Assembly: GCF_900112255.1 (NCBI RefSeq)
Contig: NZ_FOLE01000002.1
Span: 379,854-443,853, forward strand
Length of the DNA: 64,000 nt
Reading direction: 5' to 3'
From: Flexibacter flexilis DSM 6793
GTDB taxonomy: Bacteria; Bacteroidota; Bacteroidia; Cytophagales; Flexibacteraceae
The position numbers were made by a program, and so were the translations under genes. Below, piece after piece: positions 43,100 to 52,120 of this stretch (its first letter is position 1; every line of letters begins with the position of its first letter). The notes beneath the pieces are model-generated. The model had not been told where the DNA came from. It ran no database searches and saw only the letters and a list, made by a program, of their open reading frames with translations.

Positions 43100-43127
43100 C
43101 AAAATTAGTAAATAATACAGATGCCAA
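43100..43127 (-). promoter_or_regulatory. Predicted valS promoter
   Basis: CAAAATTA at 43100-43107 is TAATTTTG on the minus strand. CAA at 43125-43127 gives a TTG 17 bases upstream. It lies 33 bases before the valS ATG. Confidence 0.5.
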
Positions 43128-43357
43128 CCTGATTTTTTTTATATAAAAGAAAATAGACAAAGTGCCGCACAAAAGAGAGCCGCAGTGCATTGACCCCCAA
43201 ACCTTACCAATAGACTTAACGGTCAGCAATTCGAATGTATATTGGTGATAGAGAGAATATTGTTTGGTAATTAAATTCAAATAAATTACATTTTTTGTTT
43301 TATTATTTTAATTAAATATTGGTAATATTGTAGTCTATTTTCAAAAACCAGTATTTT

Positions 43358-44983
43358 ATGAATAAACTTACTCGATTTGGCTATACTTTGGCCATTGCTC
43401 TCAGTCTCTCTTCTTGCGACGAGGAAACAACCAACAACCTAAAAGATGCCGCTCAATCTTTGGGGCTTAATTTTACTTCAACAGACACCACAAATATCGA
43501 ATCTGATTTGTATTTGGGTGCACAAGCTGGTAGCGGTTCATTACCTGCTTCAGTGGATTTGACCAGCAAATTTCCACCCATCAACGACCAAGGCCAGTAC
43601 GGAACTTGTGTGGCTTGGGCGGCTGGCTACAATATGAAAACCTTTTTGGAAGGGGTTGATAAAGGTCTTACAACCAGCCAATTGGCCAATACAAACAATC
43701 AATTCAGTCCGAAGGATTTATTTTTGGCAATTCCCAGCGACGACAAAGGTTCTGGTTGCAACGGCACTTATTTCGAGGCAGCTTTGGACTTGATGATTTC
43801 CAGAGGTATTGCCACGCTTGGCAGCGTTCCGTACGCCGACATCAATTGTAGCAGCAGTGCTTCTTCCAGTGTGCAAACCTTCAAAATCAAAAATTATAGG
43901 CAAATCAAACATAACAGCATTAGCGAACTGAAAAGCTATTTGGCAGGCGGTCGCGCAGTGTTGTTTGGGGCAAAATTGGGCAACAAATTTATGTCGTGGG
44001 AAGGAAATAGCGTCATCAAATCTGATCCCGTACCCAACAACGGTCAACATGGTTACCATGCGATGGTTTTGGCGGGTTATGATGATAGCCGCAATGCATT
44101 CCGTGTCGTAAATTCGTGGGGAACGGAATGGGGCGATAATGGTTATATCTGGGTGGATTACACCTATTTTACCACAGACTTTGCTTATGCTGCTTACGTT
44201 GTTTCTAACGAAAAAACTGATTTTAATCCAGATGGCGGCGGCGGTAATGTAAATCCTGATGTAATTGTCAATAATAACATTGACCTCATTTCGTGGAGTT
44301 TAACAGACGAAAAAAATACCAGTGTGAGTTCGGGTCGTGGCCGCAACATTACGTACAATGTTTACAATCTTGGTACTAATGCCATTCCAGCCTCCAAGAA
44401 ATGGAATATCGTGTATTGCATTTACGACGCTTACGATGCCAATAATTTTGAAGTATTATTGTATGATTATTATACCAATGAATACGGTACTTTAGGACAA
44501 AATGGCGATATGAGCAGCCTTTCGGGCAGTCCGCACCGCCCAGGTACATCGGGCAATTGGTGGAATTATGTCAATATTGCAGGTGGAAAAAGTGCCACAG
44601 GCTCCGATGAACCTTTTAGCTGGGGTTATACCATGCCCAATGTAACGGGAGATTATTATTTGGTATTGATTTCTGATGGCTACGATGTATTGAAAGAAGC
44701 CGACGAAGATAATAATTACCTTTTTGTAACGGCAGATGGTAGCACAGAGCCAATTCATTTGGAAAATGGCGTGGTTACCAGTGGTATTACGGGTGGTCGT
44801 TTGGCTGCACCTGCTGCGGCGTTGCCTAAAGCCGTTCATGCACTCAACAGAGCTAAAAATCCCAATACTTACACGCCACAAGAGCTAATGCAAGTAATTC
44901 AATATCAGAAAAAAGCAGGAATTTTGGAGGCCAAAATTAAGCAATATAATGCCGCTCAAAAAACTAAAAAAGTAGCATATTAA
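43358..44983 (+). CDS. Papain-like (C1 family) cysteine peptidase lipoprotein
   Basis: A 541-aa exported protein; the signal ends LSLSSC, giving lipidated Cys20. The C1A catalytic set is intact: oxyanion Gln and Cys84 in NDQGQYGTCVAWA, His234 in HGYHAMVLAGYDD, and Asn252 in VVNSWGTEWG. Papain-like peptidases are uncommon among bacterial housekeeping genes. A second domain (about 300-470) resembles a CARDB-like beta-sandwich (IDLISWSLTDEKN, VYNLGTNAIP, LKEADEDNNY). It is probably anchored to the membrane and acts on extracellular or periplasmic protein. No prosegment is obvious. Substrate unknown. Confidence 0.92.
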   Translation: MNKLTRFGYTLAIALSLSSCDEETTNNLKDAAQSLGLNFTSTDTTNIESDLYLGAQAGSGSLPASVDLTSKFPPINDQGQYGTCVAWAAGYNMKTFLEGVDKGLTTSQLANTNNQFSPKDLFLAIPSDDKGSGCNGTYFEAALDLMISRGIATLGSVPYADINCSSSASSSVQTFKIKNYRQIKHNSISELKSYLAGGRAVLFGAKLGNKFMSWEGNSVIKSDPVPNNGQHGYHAMVLAGYDDSRNAFRVVNSWGTEWGDNGYIWVDYTYFTTDFAYAAYVVSNEKTDFNPDGGGGNVNPDVIVNNNIDLISWSLTDEKNTSVSSGRGRNITYNVYNLGTNAIPASKKWNIVYCIYDAYDANNFEVLLYDYYTNEYGTLGQNGDMSSLSGSPHRPGTSGNWWNYVNIAGGKSATGSDEPFSWGYTMPNVTGDYYLVLISDGYDVLKEADEDNNYLFVTADGSTEPIHLENGVVTSGITGGRLAAPAAALPKAVHALNRAKNPNTYTPQELMQVIQYQKKAGILEAKIKQYNAAQKTKKVAY

Positions 44984-45002
44984 GCAGCTGTATTTTTATA
45001 AC

Positions 45003-45044
45003 AAAAAAGCGATTGTAGAATTTTACTTCTACAATCGCTTTTTT
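45003..45044. terminator. Bidirectional terminator
   Basis: A perfect 18-bp stem (45003-45020 with 45027-45044) around a 6-base loop, between the C1 peptidase gene and the convergent ClC gene. Confidence 0.92.
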
Positions 45045-45062
45045 TATTTTCTATCAATGTCA

Positions 45063-46430
45063 TCATTTTGGTGGTTGATGTGTTGCCTCCTCTTTTTCTA
45101 ATTCGGCAAGATATTGTTCTTTGAGTGTATCGTAAAAAGAATGTTTATTGATAAAATTCCCAACCAAATTGGCGATAAGGGCCGTAAGCATAATATAAAA
45201 AATGACGTTATGGCTGTTGGTCATTTCGAGCACCAAAATACTGGAAGTAAAAGGGCTACGTGTGATACTGGTCAGAAAACCTGTCATGCCACACAAAATC
45301 AGCAAGTTAGATTCGGTAGCCGACAGCTCCAACCAACCCGCCAGCACCGCCCCAATACTTGCACCCGCACCCAACGAAGGCGCAAATATTCCACCTGCTC
45401 CCCCAATCGGAAACGTAAGAATAGAACCCAAGATACGCATAAGCGGCACGTACCATTCCAGATATTTGTGATTGCTAAAAAGCGTAGAAACCATGATTTC
45501 TTTACCCGAACCAAACGCCCTGCCATCCAGCAGCACAGCCAAACCTGCCATCGCCAAACCGCAAACGCAGATAAAAGCAATGTTTTGCCACTTTGTTTTG
45601 AGTTGTTTTTTCTGGCGCAAAATGTACAGGATAATTTCCCCCATACCACTACCCGCCAAACCCGTAACAACGGCCAACGGTATAATGCTAAAAATAATCC
45701 CTAAACCAAAATTAGATAATTGCGGATAGCCCAAATAAAGATAGGGGCCGAGCAAACTAAGTGCCGTAAGTCCCGCGATAATAACCCCCGTCAGCAAGGC
45801 CGATTTGAAAAAATTAAAATGCGTTTTGGTAAGTTCTTCGATGGCAAAAACAATCCCACCTAATGGCGTATTAAAGGCGGAAGCCAATCCAGCGGCAGCA
45901 CCTGTAATTATCATATTTCGTTTAGAAATCTTGGGATACCACGCAGGAAGCCAGTCATTTACTTTCTTGAAAACGGAAGCTGCAATCTGAATAGTAGGCC
46001 CTTCGCGCCCAACTACGCCACCGCCAATGACGGCAATAAGGCTCGAAACTATCTTAACAACCAACACACGAAAACCTAACAAAGCATTGACTTTGGAAAA
46101 TTGTTTGGGATTGGCCAGCTCAATGGCCGCACTTACTTGCGGAATGCCGCTGCCTCTAGCAAAAGGAGAATATTTATCGACCAACCACCACGAGACCACA
46201 AAACATAGCGGCGTAATAATGAAAAAAGCCCAATTCGCTTCCTCGTAAAGTAGTTGTGTGGCGTGTTCCGCCCACGCAAATAATTTGGCATACAACACGG
46301 CGATGCCTCCCGTAACCAATGCAGCCACCCAAAACGGTAACGCATTGAGTATGTTTTTTTTGAGATTTTCATTATTGATTTTATCAAATTCCCTTTTCAA
46401 AAAACGCCTGATATCGCTGATAATTTCCAT
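45063..46430 (-). CDS. ClC-family chloride transporter/channel
   Basis: A 455-aa membrane protein; ATG 46430 (MEIISDIRRF) is preferred over an upstream TTG. ClC selectivity motifs are present: GSGIPQ, VVGREGP with the external gating Glu, and GGAGGIFAPSLGAG. The IEEL segment retains the Glu pair near the position of the internal proton Glu in E. coli ClC, which favours a proton-coupled exchanger over a pure channel, but this is inference. About ten or more hydrophobic helices are visible. No CBS domains follow. It is located downstream of a secreted hypothetical protein on the same strand with a weak hairpin between. Confidence 0.94.
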   Translation of the reverse strand: MEIISDIRRFLKREFDKINNENLKKNILNALPFWVAALVTGGIAVLYAKLFAWAEHATQLLYEEANWAFFIITPLCFVVSWWLVDKYSPFARGSGIPQVSAAIELANPKQFSKVNALLGFRVLVVKIVSSLIAVIGGGVVGREGPTIQIAASVFKKVNDWLPAWYPKISKRNMIITGAAAGLASAFNTPLGGIVFAIEELTKTHFNFFKSALLTGVIIAGLTALSLLGPYLYLGYPQLSNFGLGIIFSIIPLAVVTGLAGSGMGEIILYILRQKKQLKTKWQNIAFICVCGLAMAGLAVLLDGRAFGSGKEIMVSTLFSNHKYLEWYVPLMRILGSILTFPIGGAGGIFAPSLGAGASIGAVLAGWLELSATESNLLILCGMTGFLTSITRSPFTSSILVLEMTNSHNVIFYIMLTALIANLVGNFINKHSFYDTLKEQYLAELEKEEATHQPPK

Positions 46431-46547
46431 AACCCAATACAAAAAAATGAATAAGTAACGCTAATTAGCCTGCGCAAGTAAGACATTATTTTAAGACAGC
46501 CCAAGAAAAAACAACTAATTTTATATTAAAACAAGAATAAATACAAT

Positions 46548-46587
46548 AAAAATGCCATTCCAAACCAAAATTAGAAACGGCATTTTT
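46548..46587. terminator. Hairpin between the hypothetical protein and ClC genes
   Basis: A 9-bp stem (46548-46556 with 46579-46587) with A- and T-rich arms, 5 bases beyond the minus-strand stop. Confidence 0.6.
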
Positions 46588-46592
46588 GTTTT

Positions 46593-47390
46593 CTATTTCA
46601 AGACAAAAGGCAGCAATGTTTTTTGTGCTTCGTATTCTTTTCGTAGTAACTTTTGAAGTTTTTCATTTCGTCGCAGCAGCATATACGCCGCACCTTGCGC
46701 ACGCAAAAGCCTTTCATTTTTATCTACACCCAAATGAAGCGCGTAAAGTTCGCGCAGCGTTTCAGCCATTTCTTTTTGCATATCAAACTCCTCATTATCA
46801 ATACTATTGAAAATAGAAGAAAAACAAAATGCTTCTACAAAAGGCTGCCGTTTACTTTCGGTTTTCTTGATGTCGTTCAGGCCAACGCAAATTTTGGCTA
46901 CGTAATAACCTTCGTCGGAGATGCGCAGAATCGAAAAGTATTTGACGGCAATGTTCAAAAGCCCATCAAAAGTAACAGTATCTTTGGGTAACTGCTGGTC
47001 TGCGGTTTTGGCCAAAAGTTCTGTCATTACAGCCCCGAAAAGGCTATCACTTTGCAGCGCAACAATTCCTTTTTTCTGAATGCTACTGCTATCTTTTTCG
47101 TTTTTAAGTAACTGATAATAAGTATTTTTAGAGAAATTTTGGAACAAATAATCTATAAATACGGGGTTTTGATTAATCAGCGGCGAGAGACAATTTTTAT
47201 TATTAACAGTCGATTCTGTCGCTTTATAAATTATGGTGTCTTTTTCTTCAATATAACGATTGAAGCGCAGAAAATCGCCATATTGTTTTTTGATGTCGCA
47301 AGTAGTTTGCTTCTTTTTTTGAGCAAAACTTTTTTGAATATTTCCAGCACACAAGGCCAGCACGAGCAGTAGAAAAAATGTTTTTTGCAT
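46593..47390 (-). CDS. Secreted protein of unknown function
   Basis: A 265-aa protein I do not recognise. It has a signal peptide (about 1-23, SFAQ). The mature protein is Lys/Glu-rich and mostly helical, with pairs of charged residues throughout and an aromatic, Lys-rich stretch before the C terminus. It has two notable Cys residues (TTCDIKK near the mature N terminus; VAKICVGL near 165). No catalytic motif is visible. It lies 173 bases downstream of moxR on the same strand. A periplasmic location is likely. Confidence 0.7.
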   Translation of the reverse strand: MQKTFFLLLVLALCAGNIQKSFAQKKKQTTCDIKKQYGDFLRFNRYIEEKDTIIYKATESTVNNKNCLSPLINQNPVFIDYLFQNFSKNTYYQLLKNEKDSSSIQKKGIVALQSDSLFGAVMTELLAKTADQQLPKDTVTFDGLLNIAVKYFSILRISDEGYYVAKICVGLNDIKKTESKRQPFVEAFCFSSIFNSIDNEEFDMQKEMAETLRELYALHLGVDKNERLLRAQGAAYMLLRRNEKLQKLLRKEYEAQKTLLPFVLK

Positions 47391-47532
47391 GAGTTAAAAT
47401 ATAATTTTAGGTTAATGAAAATTAATAAACGGCCATATCTCCCAAATCTTATATTTAATGCAGAAAATCAACAAATAACAAACCTTGAAACGCTTGCCAA
47501 GCCCACCCTTTTTCTTCTAAATTACGCAAAAA

Positions 47533-47557
47533 AAGCCCCGCTATTACGGCGAGGCTT
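47533..47557 (-). terminator. Hairpin after moxR
   Basis: A 9-pair stem with one mismatch (47533-47541 with 47549-47557), preceded on the plus strand by a run of A that reads as a T tract on the minus strand. Confidence 0.65.
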
Positions 47558-47563
47558 CTTGTA

Positions 47564-48541
47564 TTATTTAGTGATAGAAACTTTGCTTAAAATGCGGTCT
47601 ATAATCTGCCTTGCCGTTACGCCATCGGCTTCCGCCTCATAGTTGAGCGTAATGCGGTGGTTGAGTACGTCGGAAGCAACTTCCTTAATATCTTCTGGCA
47701 ACACATAGTCTCTTTTATTGAAAAATGCGATAGCTTTTGCCGCACGATTCAAACTGATACTCGCGCGTGGCGATGCTCCAAACTGGATGTAATTGGCTTC
47801 TTCACGCAAACCATATTCGGCAGGCTTGCGAGTTGCAAAAATCAATTCTACGATATATTGTTCGAGTGATTCTGAGATATTTACGGCGTTAATAGCTTTC
47901 GTTATTTCAGCAACATCTTCTTTGGTCAATATGGTTTGGACTTCTCCCGCAAAACTCATATTGGCCATGCGGCGCATTACCTCCAACTCTTCGGCTTTGG
48001 TCGGATAGTCCACATACACTTTCATCATAAATCTGTCCACTTGCGCTTCAGGCAACGGATACGTTCCCTCCTGCTCCACTGGGTTTTGGGTAGCCAACAC
48101 CAAAAACGGACGGTCAAGCATATAGGTTGTCTCACCGATGGTTACTTGCTTTTCTTGCATGGCTTCCAGCAACGCCGATTGTACTTTGGCAGGAGAACGG
48201 TTAATCTCATCGGCCAAAATCATGTTGGCAAAGATTGGCCCTTTCTTTACTTCAAAAACGCTTTGTTTTTGGTTGTAAATCATCGTTCCGATAAGGTCGG
48301 CGGGCAGCAAGTCGGGCGTAAACTGAATACGCTGGAATTGCAAATGCAGGATTTTTGATAAAGTATTAACTGTCAGTGTTTTGGCCAACCCAGGAACGCC
48401 TTCCAACAGAATGTGTCCGTTGGTAAACAGCCCAATGAGTAGCCGATTTATCATATAGCGTTGTCCCACGACAACCTTTCCCATTTCCGAGAAAATAGAC
48501 TCAATTTGTTGATGATAGCGTTCTGTTTGTGTATTTTCCAT
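47564..48541 (-). CDS. MoxR-family AAA+ ATPase
   Basis: A 325-aa AAA+ protein. Walker A is LEGVPGLAKT (about 40-49), Walker B is MILADEINRSP, and the sensor region AMQEKQVTIG and LATQNPVEQEG are family-typical. MoxR ATPases act as chaperones for protein-complex maturation and usually sit beside VWA and DUF58 genes; here neither is present downstream, where the next gene is a secreted hypothetical. It lies 47 bases downstream of a DUF4286 gene and may belong to that transcript. Confidence 0.94.
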   Translation of the reverse strand: MENTQTERYHQQIESIFSEMGKVVVGQRYMINRLLIGLFTNGHILLEGVPGLAKTLTVNTLSKILHLQFQRIQFTPDLLPADLIGTMIYNQKQSVFEVKKGPIFANMILADEINRSPAKVQSALLEAMQEKQVTIGETTYMLDRPFLVLATQNPVEQEGTYPLPEAQVDRFMMKVYVDYPTKAEELEVMRRMANMSFAGEVQTILTKEDVAEITKAINAVNISESLEQYIVELIFATRKPAEYGLREEANYIQFGASPRASISLNRAAKAIAFFNKRDYVLPEDIKEVASDVLNHRITLNYEAEADGVTARQIIDRILSKVSITK

Positions 48542-48588
48542 TGAGCAGGCAAAACGGTTTTATTATAAAAACAACAAGCTAATAGCTG

Positions 48589-48894
48589 TTATTCAAGTAT
48601 TTCTAATAAAGTTCTGAACGCTACAAAACGGTCTTTGTAACGCTTTGTGTGGTCGGCTTGCAAAGCTGCGGCATACGTGTTTTGATAGTCCACATACGCT
48701 TCCATCGAAGGGGCGAAATATTGGAACGAATACGTTGTGCCCCCATTTTCTTCTTCGGTGAGCAAACGCGCAATTTTATTTTGCACAAAACAGCCCGTAG
48801 CCATTACTTCTGGCACGTGTACGGTACGCATCCAATTGAGCCATTCGTCATGCACGGCATTGTCAATATTGACGGTTACGTTATAAAGTATCAT
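48589..48894 (-). CDS. DUF4286 family protein
   Basis: A 101-aa protein; the start MILYNVTVNIDNAVHDEWL (ATG 48894) is typical, and a TTG four codons upstream would overlap gatC. Characteristic segments include WLNWMRTVHVPEVMATG, TYSFQYFAPSMEAYVDYQ and YKDRFVAFRTLLE. This is a small ferredoxin-like alpha/beta fold of unknown function, common in Bacteroidota. It is spaced 4 bases after gatC, so it is translationally close to it and then followed by moxR. Confidence 0.88.
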   Translation of the reverse strand: MILYNVTVNIDNAVHDEWLNWMRTVHVPEVMATGCFVQNKIARLLTEEENGGTTYSFQYFAPSMEAYVDYQNTYAAALQADHTKRYKDRFVAFRTLLEILE

Positions 48895-48898
48895 GTTG

Positions 48899-49186
48899 TT
48901 ATTCAATTACTTTTGGCACACGGAAATAATCTGAGTCTTTGCGAGGCGCGTTCACAAGGCCACGTTCGTGTGGCAAAGGCTCTTTGTTTTCGTCTTCGCG
49001 CAAAACGTTTAGCTCTGCCGAAAGGTGGATAAGTGGCTCTACACCAGTAGTATCCAATTCGTTAAGCTTGTCCATCCAATCCAAAATGGTGGTCATGCTT
49101 TTCATCATTTCGGCTTCGGCGGCTGGATCAAACTCCAAGCGTGCCAAATGCGCAATTTTATGTATGGTACTTTTATCTACTTGCAT
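48899..49186 (-). CDS. gatC: Asp-tRNA(Asn)/Glu-tRNA(Gln) amidotransferase subunit GatC
   Basis: A 95-aa protein. It matches GatC throughout: VDKSTIHKIAHLARLEFDP at the N terminus, TTILDWMDKLNELDTTGVEPL in the middle, and LREDENKEPLPHERGLVNAP followed by SDYFRVPKVIE at the end. It forms the GatCAB complex that amidates misacylated tRNA; gatA and gatB are not in the window. It begins a minus-strand group gatC-DUF4286-moxR. Confidence 0.96.
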   Translation of the reverse strand: MQVDKSTIHKIAHLARLEFDPAAEAEMMKSMTTILDWMDKLNELDTTGVEPLIHLSAELNVLREDENKEPLPHERGLVNAPRKDSDYFRVPKVIE

Positions 49187-49498
49187 CTTAAATTTATTTT
49201 GGCCTCAAATATCGCAAAAAATGAAAAACTACTGTTACGAATACTCAAAAATTAGCAACCAAAAGCAGAAAACCTTTTGCGTCAAAGCATTGTTCGCAGA
49301 AATGAGATTGTATAACATTGCAGCAGAAATTTAATTTTACATATTCTTGTTTGTGCTATATTTTCTGTGAAGAAGTTATTTATATTTGTGCGCTGCAATC
49401 GTTTGAAATATGCTATTTTCAAACCGCTACTGATTTGAAAATCAATTTTATAACATTGCAAACGTCTTATCCTATTCATCAATTCACACCTTAAAAAA
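49187..49498. other. Divergent intergenic region, gatC/thiolase, 312 bp
   Basis: AT-rich, with no gene. A rightward -7 box TATATTTG lies at 49381-49388. A near-match leftward box (CAAATATC on the plus strand) is near 49206. Confidence 0.45.
49381..49388 (+). promoter_or_regulatory. Predicted -7 box for the thiolase gene
   Basis: TATATTTG fits TAnnTTTG; a TTTG at 49350-49353 is 27 bases upstream. It predicts a leader of about 100 bases before the thiolase ATG. Confidence 0.4.
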
Positions 49499-50677
49499 AT
49501 GCAAGAAGTATATATTGTTTCGGCTGTTCGTACTGCTATCGGCAGTTTTGGCGGAATGTTCGCGGGTCTTTCAGCTACGCAATTGGGCGCGGCTGCTATC
49601 AAAGGCGCAGTAGAAAAAGCTGGTATCAAGCCAGAGCAAGTACAAGAAGTTTATATGGGTAATGTGGTTTCGGCTAATTTGGGTCAAGCTCCTGCACGTC
49701 AGGCGGCTTTGGGTGCTGGTTTGCCTGTAAATACCATCACCACTACTGTAAATAAAGTGTGTGCTTCGGGTACAAAAGCGATTATGTTGGCTTCTCAAAG
49801 CATTGCGCTTGGTCAGGCGGATATTATCGTAGCGGGTGGCATGGAAAGCATGAGCAACATTCCTTATTATGTGCCAAAAGCGCGTTATGGCTACAAATAC
49901 GGACATGGCGAATTTTTGGACGGTTTGGTACGCGACGGTTTGGAAGACGTGTATCAGAAAAAAGCAATGGGCGTTTTCGCTGATGCCACAGCCAAAAAAT
50001 ACGAAATCACACGCGAAGAGCAAGACGCTTACGCGATTACTTCATACAAACGCGCTGCCGAAGCGACACAAGCAGGCAAATTTAAAGCTGAAATCGTGCC
50101 TGTAGCCGTTCCACAACGCAAAGGCGACCCGATTTTGCTTACAGAAGACGAAGAATACAAAAACGTATCTTTTGATAAAATCCCAGGTTTGCGTGCAGCC
50201 TTCACACCAGACGGTACTGTTACGGCGGCCAACGCTTCTACAATCAATGACGGCGCAGCCGCTTTGGTATTGATGAGCAAAGCAAAAGCTGAAGAGTTGG
50301 GCTTAAAACCATTGGCGCGTGTGGTGTCTTACGCAGACGCAGAGCACGAACCAGAATGGTTTACAACTGCTCCGACGGTGGCTATGCCAAAAGCACTAAA
50401 AGCTGCTAATTTGAGCGTTAGCGACATCGACTTCTTTGAAGTAAACGAGGCTTTCGCAGTTGTAACAATGGCATTTAATAAGGTGTTGGGCGTTGATGCT
50501 TCTAAAGTGAACGTAAACGGCGGTGCTGTGGCTTTGGGTCACCCATTGGGTTGCTCAGGCGCACGTATCGTAACGACACTCGTACACGTGTTGCACGCCA
50601 ACGGCGGACGCTATGGCGCGGCTGCTATCTGTAACGGTGGCGGTGGAGCTTCTGCAATTGTTATCGAAAAATTATAA
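49499..50677 (+). CDS. Acetyl-CoA C-acyltransferase (thiolase)
   Basis: A 392-aa enzyme of standard thiolase length. The catalytic residues are in place: Cys88 in NKVCASG, His348 in ALGHPLGCSGAR, and Cys378 in AICNGGGGASA. The opening EVYIVSAVRTAIGSFGG is typical of acetyl-CoA acetyltransferases of the biosynthetic or degradative class. It catalyses thiolytic cleavage of 3-ketoacyl-CoA or the reverse condensation. It is monocistronic, with a strong terminator after it. The crotonase at 26.5 kb could work in the same pathway but is unlinked. Confidence 0.96.
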   Translation: MQEVYIVSAVRTAIGSFGGMFAGLSATQLGAAAIKGAVEKAGIKPEQVQEVYMGNVVSANLGQAPARQAALGAGLPVNTITTTVNKVCASGTKAIMLASQSIALGQADIIVAGGMESMSNIPYYVPKARYGYKYGHGEFLDGLVRDGLEDVYQKKAMGVFADATAKKYEITREEQDAYAITSYKRAAEATQAGKFKAEIVPVAVPQRKGDPILLTEDEEYKNVSFDKIPGLRAAFTPDGTVTAANASTINDGAAALVLMSKAKAEELGLKPLARVVSYADAEHEPEWFTTAPTVAMPKALKAANLSVSDIDFFEVNEAFAVVTMAFNKVLGVDASKVNVNGGAVALGHPLGCSGARIVTTLVHVLHANGGRYGAAAICNGGGGASAIVIEKL

Positions 50678-50697
50678 TTATTCTGCTTAAATACTCC

Positions 50698-50731
50698 AAA
50701 GGTCAAGTTCTGTACAAAGAACTTGACCTTT
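50698..50731. terminator. Terminator after the thiolase gene
   Basis: A perfect 13-bp stem (50698-50710 with 50719-50731) with an 8-base loop, followed by a T run on the plus strand. The next gene is convergent. Confidence 0.92.
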
Positions 50732-50733
50732 TT

Positions 50734-50916
50734 TTATTGGTCGTCGGCCTTTTCGTTTTTGTCGCGCACGAGCTTAAACCAAAACAAAAATCCGAGCGTA
50801 AACATGAAAAGCCAGTAGCTATTGACTACGCCATAAAAAAGAGATTGATGTATGCCAATCACGAAAGTAACAAGCGAAAATGCCAATAAAATGATTTCGG
50901 ATAATGTAAATTTCAT
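50734..50916 (-). CDS. Small two-helix membrane protein, unknown function
   Basis: A 60-aa protein with two hydrophobic segments (about 5-27, LSEIILLAFSLVTFVIGIHQ; 32-48, VNSYWLFMFTLGFLFWFK) and a charged cytosolic-looking tail (RDKNEKADDQ). It has an ATG start and lies in a gap with a terminator at its end, so it is likely a real gene. I recognise no family. Confidence 0.55.
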   Translation of the reverse strand: MKFTLSEIILLAFSLVTFVIGIHQSLFYGVVNSYWLFMFTLGFLFWFKLVRDKNEKADDQ

Positions 50917-51129
50917 GGATAAAACTTAATAAAAGGTTAAAATTTTGAAGCAAGCAAGGCAAGCAAACACGCGCAAGTCCCGTAAAGTTTGCCGCAAAAT
51001 TAAGGGCTTTAGGCCGAAAACAGGCCAGTTGCTGCATTTTTAGTATAAAAAATTTACCTAACTCTCTGAAAAGCAAATAATGAGCAAGTGAGCAGCATTT
51101 GTTTAAAATATAGAAATGTTGGTTAATTA

Positions 51130-51160
51130 TTTGTTATCTCATTTCAAGTATTTATCTTTG
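51130..51160 (+). promoter_or_regulatory. Consensus Bacteroidota promoter for the DUF177-rpmF operon
   Basis: TTTG at 51130-51133, exactly 19 bases, then TATCTTTG at 51153-51160: a full match to TTTG-N19-TAnnTTTG. It is the best promoter in the window and lies 24 bases before the GTG start of the first gene. Confidence 0.8.
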
Positions 51161-51183
51161 CGCCCTTTGAATTTGTGAATTAG

Positions 51184-51759
51184 GTGAAGACGCTGGATAA
51201 ATATTCGATTGATATATTTGGGCTTTCTAACAAACGCCACGAATACGACTTTGAAGTCGGCAATGCTTTTTTTGAAGCATTCGGAAGCGAGTTAGTAGAA
51301 AAAGGCGCATTGCAAGTGCAGGTTGTTTTGGATAAAACCGAGACAATGATAGTGGCAACGTTTTCAATTGTAGGCTCAGTTGAATTAATTTGCGACCGCA
51401 GTTTGGAATCTTTCGAGCAGCCAGTAAGCGTAAATCAAAAAATGATTTATAAATTTGGCGAAGAAGACGAAGATCTTTCAGACGAAATTTGCATTATTGC
51501 CAAAGATACGCACCGTCTAAACATTGCGCAGCCGATATACGATTTTATTGCGTTGTCGTTGCCGATGAAGCGGATTCATCCCAAGTTTGAGGATACACAA
51601 TATCCAGAAGACGCGGAACAAGAAGGTTTGTTGGTGTACAGCACTGCCACGGCAGAAGACGACGAGCCAACCGACGAAAACAACGACACTCCCAGCGATG
51701 AGGACACCATTGACCCGCGTTGGGCTGCTTTGCAAAAGCTGAAAGGTCGTGAAAACTAA
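51184..51759 (+). CDS. DUF177 (YceD-like) protein
   Basis: A 191-aa protein with a GTG start at 51184, directly after an in-frame stop, so no longer start is possible. It matches the DUF177/YceD family (VGSVELICDRSLESFEQPV, about 82-100, the conserved Cys-x-R region; DEICIIAKDTHRLNIAQPIYDFIALSLPM follows in two parts). The tail is acidic, then ends DPRWAALQKLKG. Family members sit upstream of rpmF and affect 23S rRNA or L32 accumulation. The arrangement DUF177-rpmF-plsX-fabH is conserved across bacteria. Confidence 0.93.
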   Translation: MKTLDKYSIDIFGLSNKRHEYDFEVGNAFFEAFGSELVEKGALQVQVVLDKTETMIVATFSIVGSVELICDRSLESFEQPVSVNQKMIYKFGEEDEDLSDEICIIAKDTHRLNIAQPIYDFIALSLPMKRIHPKFEDTQYPEDAEQEGLLVYSTATAEDDEPTDENNDTPSDEDTIDPRWAALQKLKGREN

Positions 51760-51812
51760 TAGATTAGCATTAATTTTAAATCAATTTATAATACCATAAT
51801 TCTAAATTAACG

Positions 51813-52007
51813 ATGGCACATCCTAAGAGGAAGATCTCGAAAACGCGCAGAGATAAAAGAAGAACGCACTACAAAGCAACTGAAAGAACAATTGCTGTAT
51901 GTGCAAACACTGGTGAAGCTCATTTGTACCACAGAGCCTATGTTTCAGAAGGCAACTTGTTCTACAAAGGCAAAATGATTATCGAAAACTACGCAAAAAC
52001 TGCTTAG
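51813..52007 (+). CDS. rpmF: 50S ribosomal protein L32
   Basis: A 64-aa ribosomal protein: [20 protein letters not shown] is the standard start. The usual zinc ribbon (two CxxC pairs) is replaced by a single Cys (VCANTG) and HLYHR, so this is a zinc-independent (C-minus) form. It lies 53 bases downstream of the DUF177 gene. Confidence 0.98.
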   Translation: MAHPKRKISKTRRDKRRTHYKATERTIAVCANTGEAHLYHRAYVSEGNLFYKGKMIIENYAKTA

Positions 52008-52030
52008 TTGGAAATAAATTAACATTGATA

Positions 52031-52094
52031 AACGGCTGTGTCTGCGTGTGTTAGCGACAAGCATTTGTCCAGATACCCAACGGATACAGCCGTT
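52031..52094 (+). terminator. Hairpin between rpmF and plsX
   Basis: A 9-bp stem (52031-52039 with 52086-52094), extendable by three further pairs, with a long loop. There is no strong T tract, so it may be a partial terminator or a processing site. Confidence 0.45.
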
Positions 52095-52120
52095 ATTTAT
52101 GGCCATAACCCTTTTTTAAG

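Noticed and set aside
52008-52120. Structured region between rpmF and plsX considered as a tRNA
   Set aside because: Only one long stem can be drawn; no anticodon or T-arm pattern and no CCA-type end.
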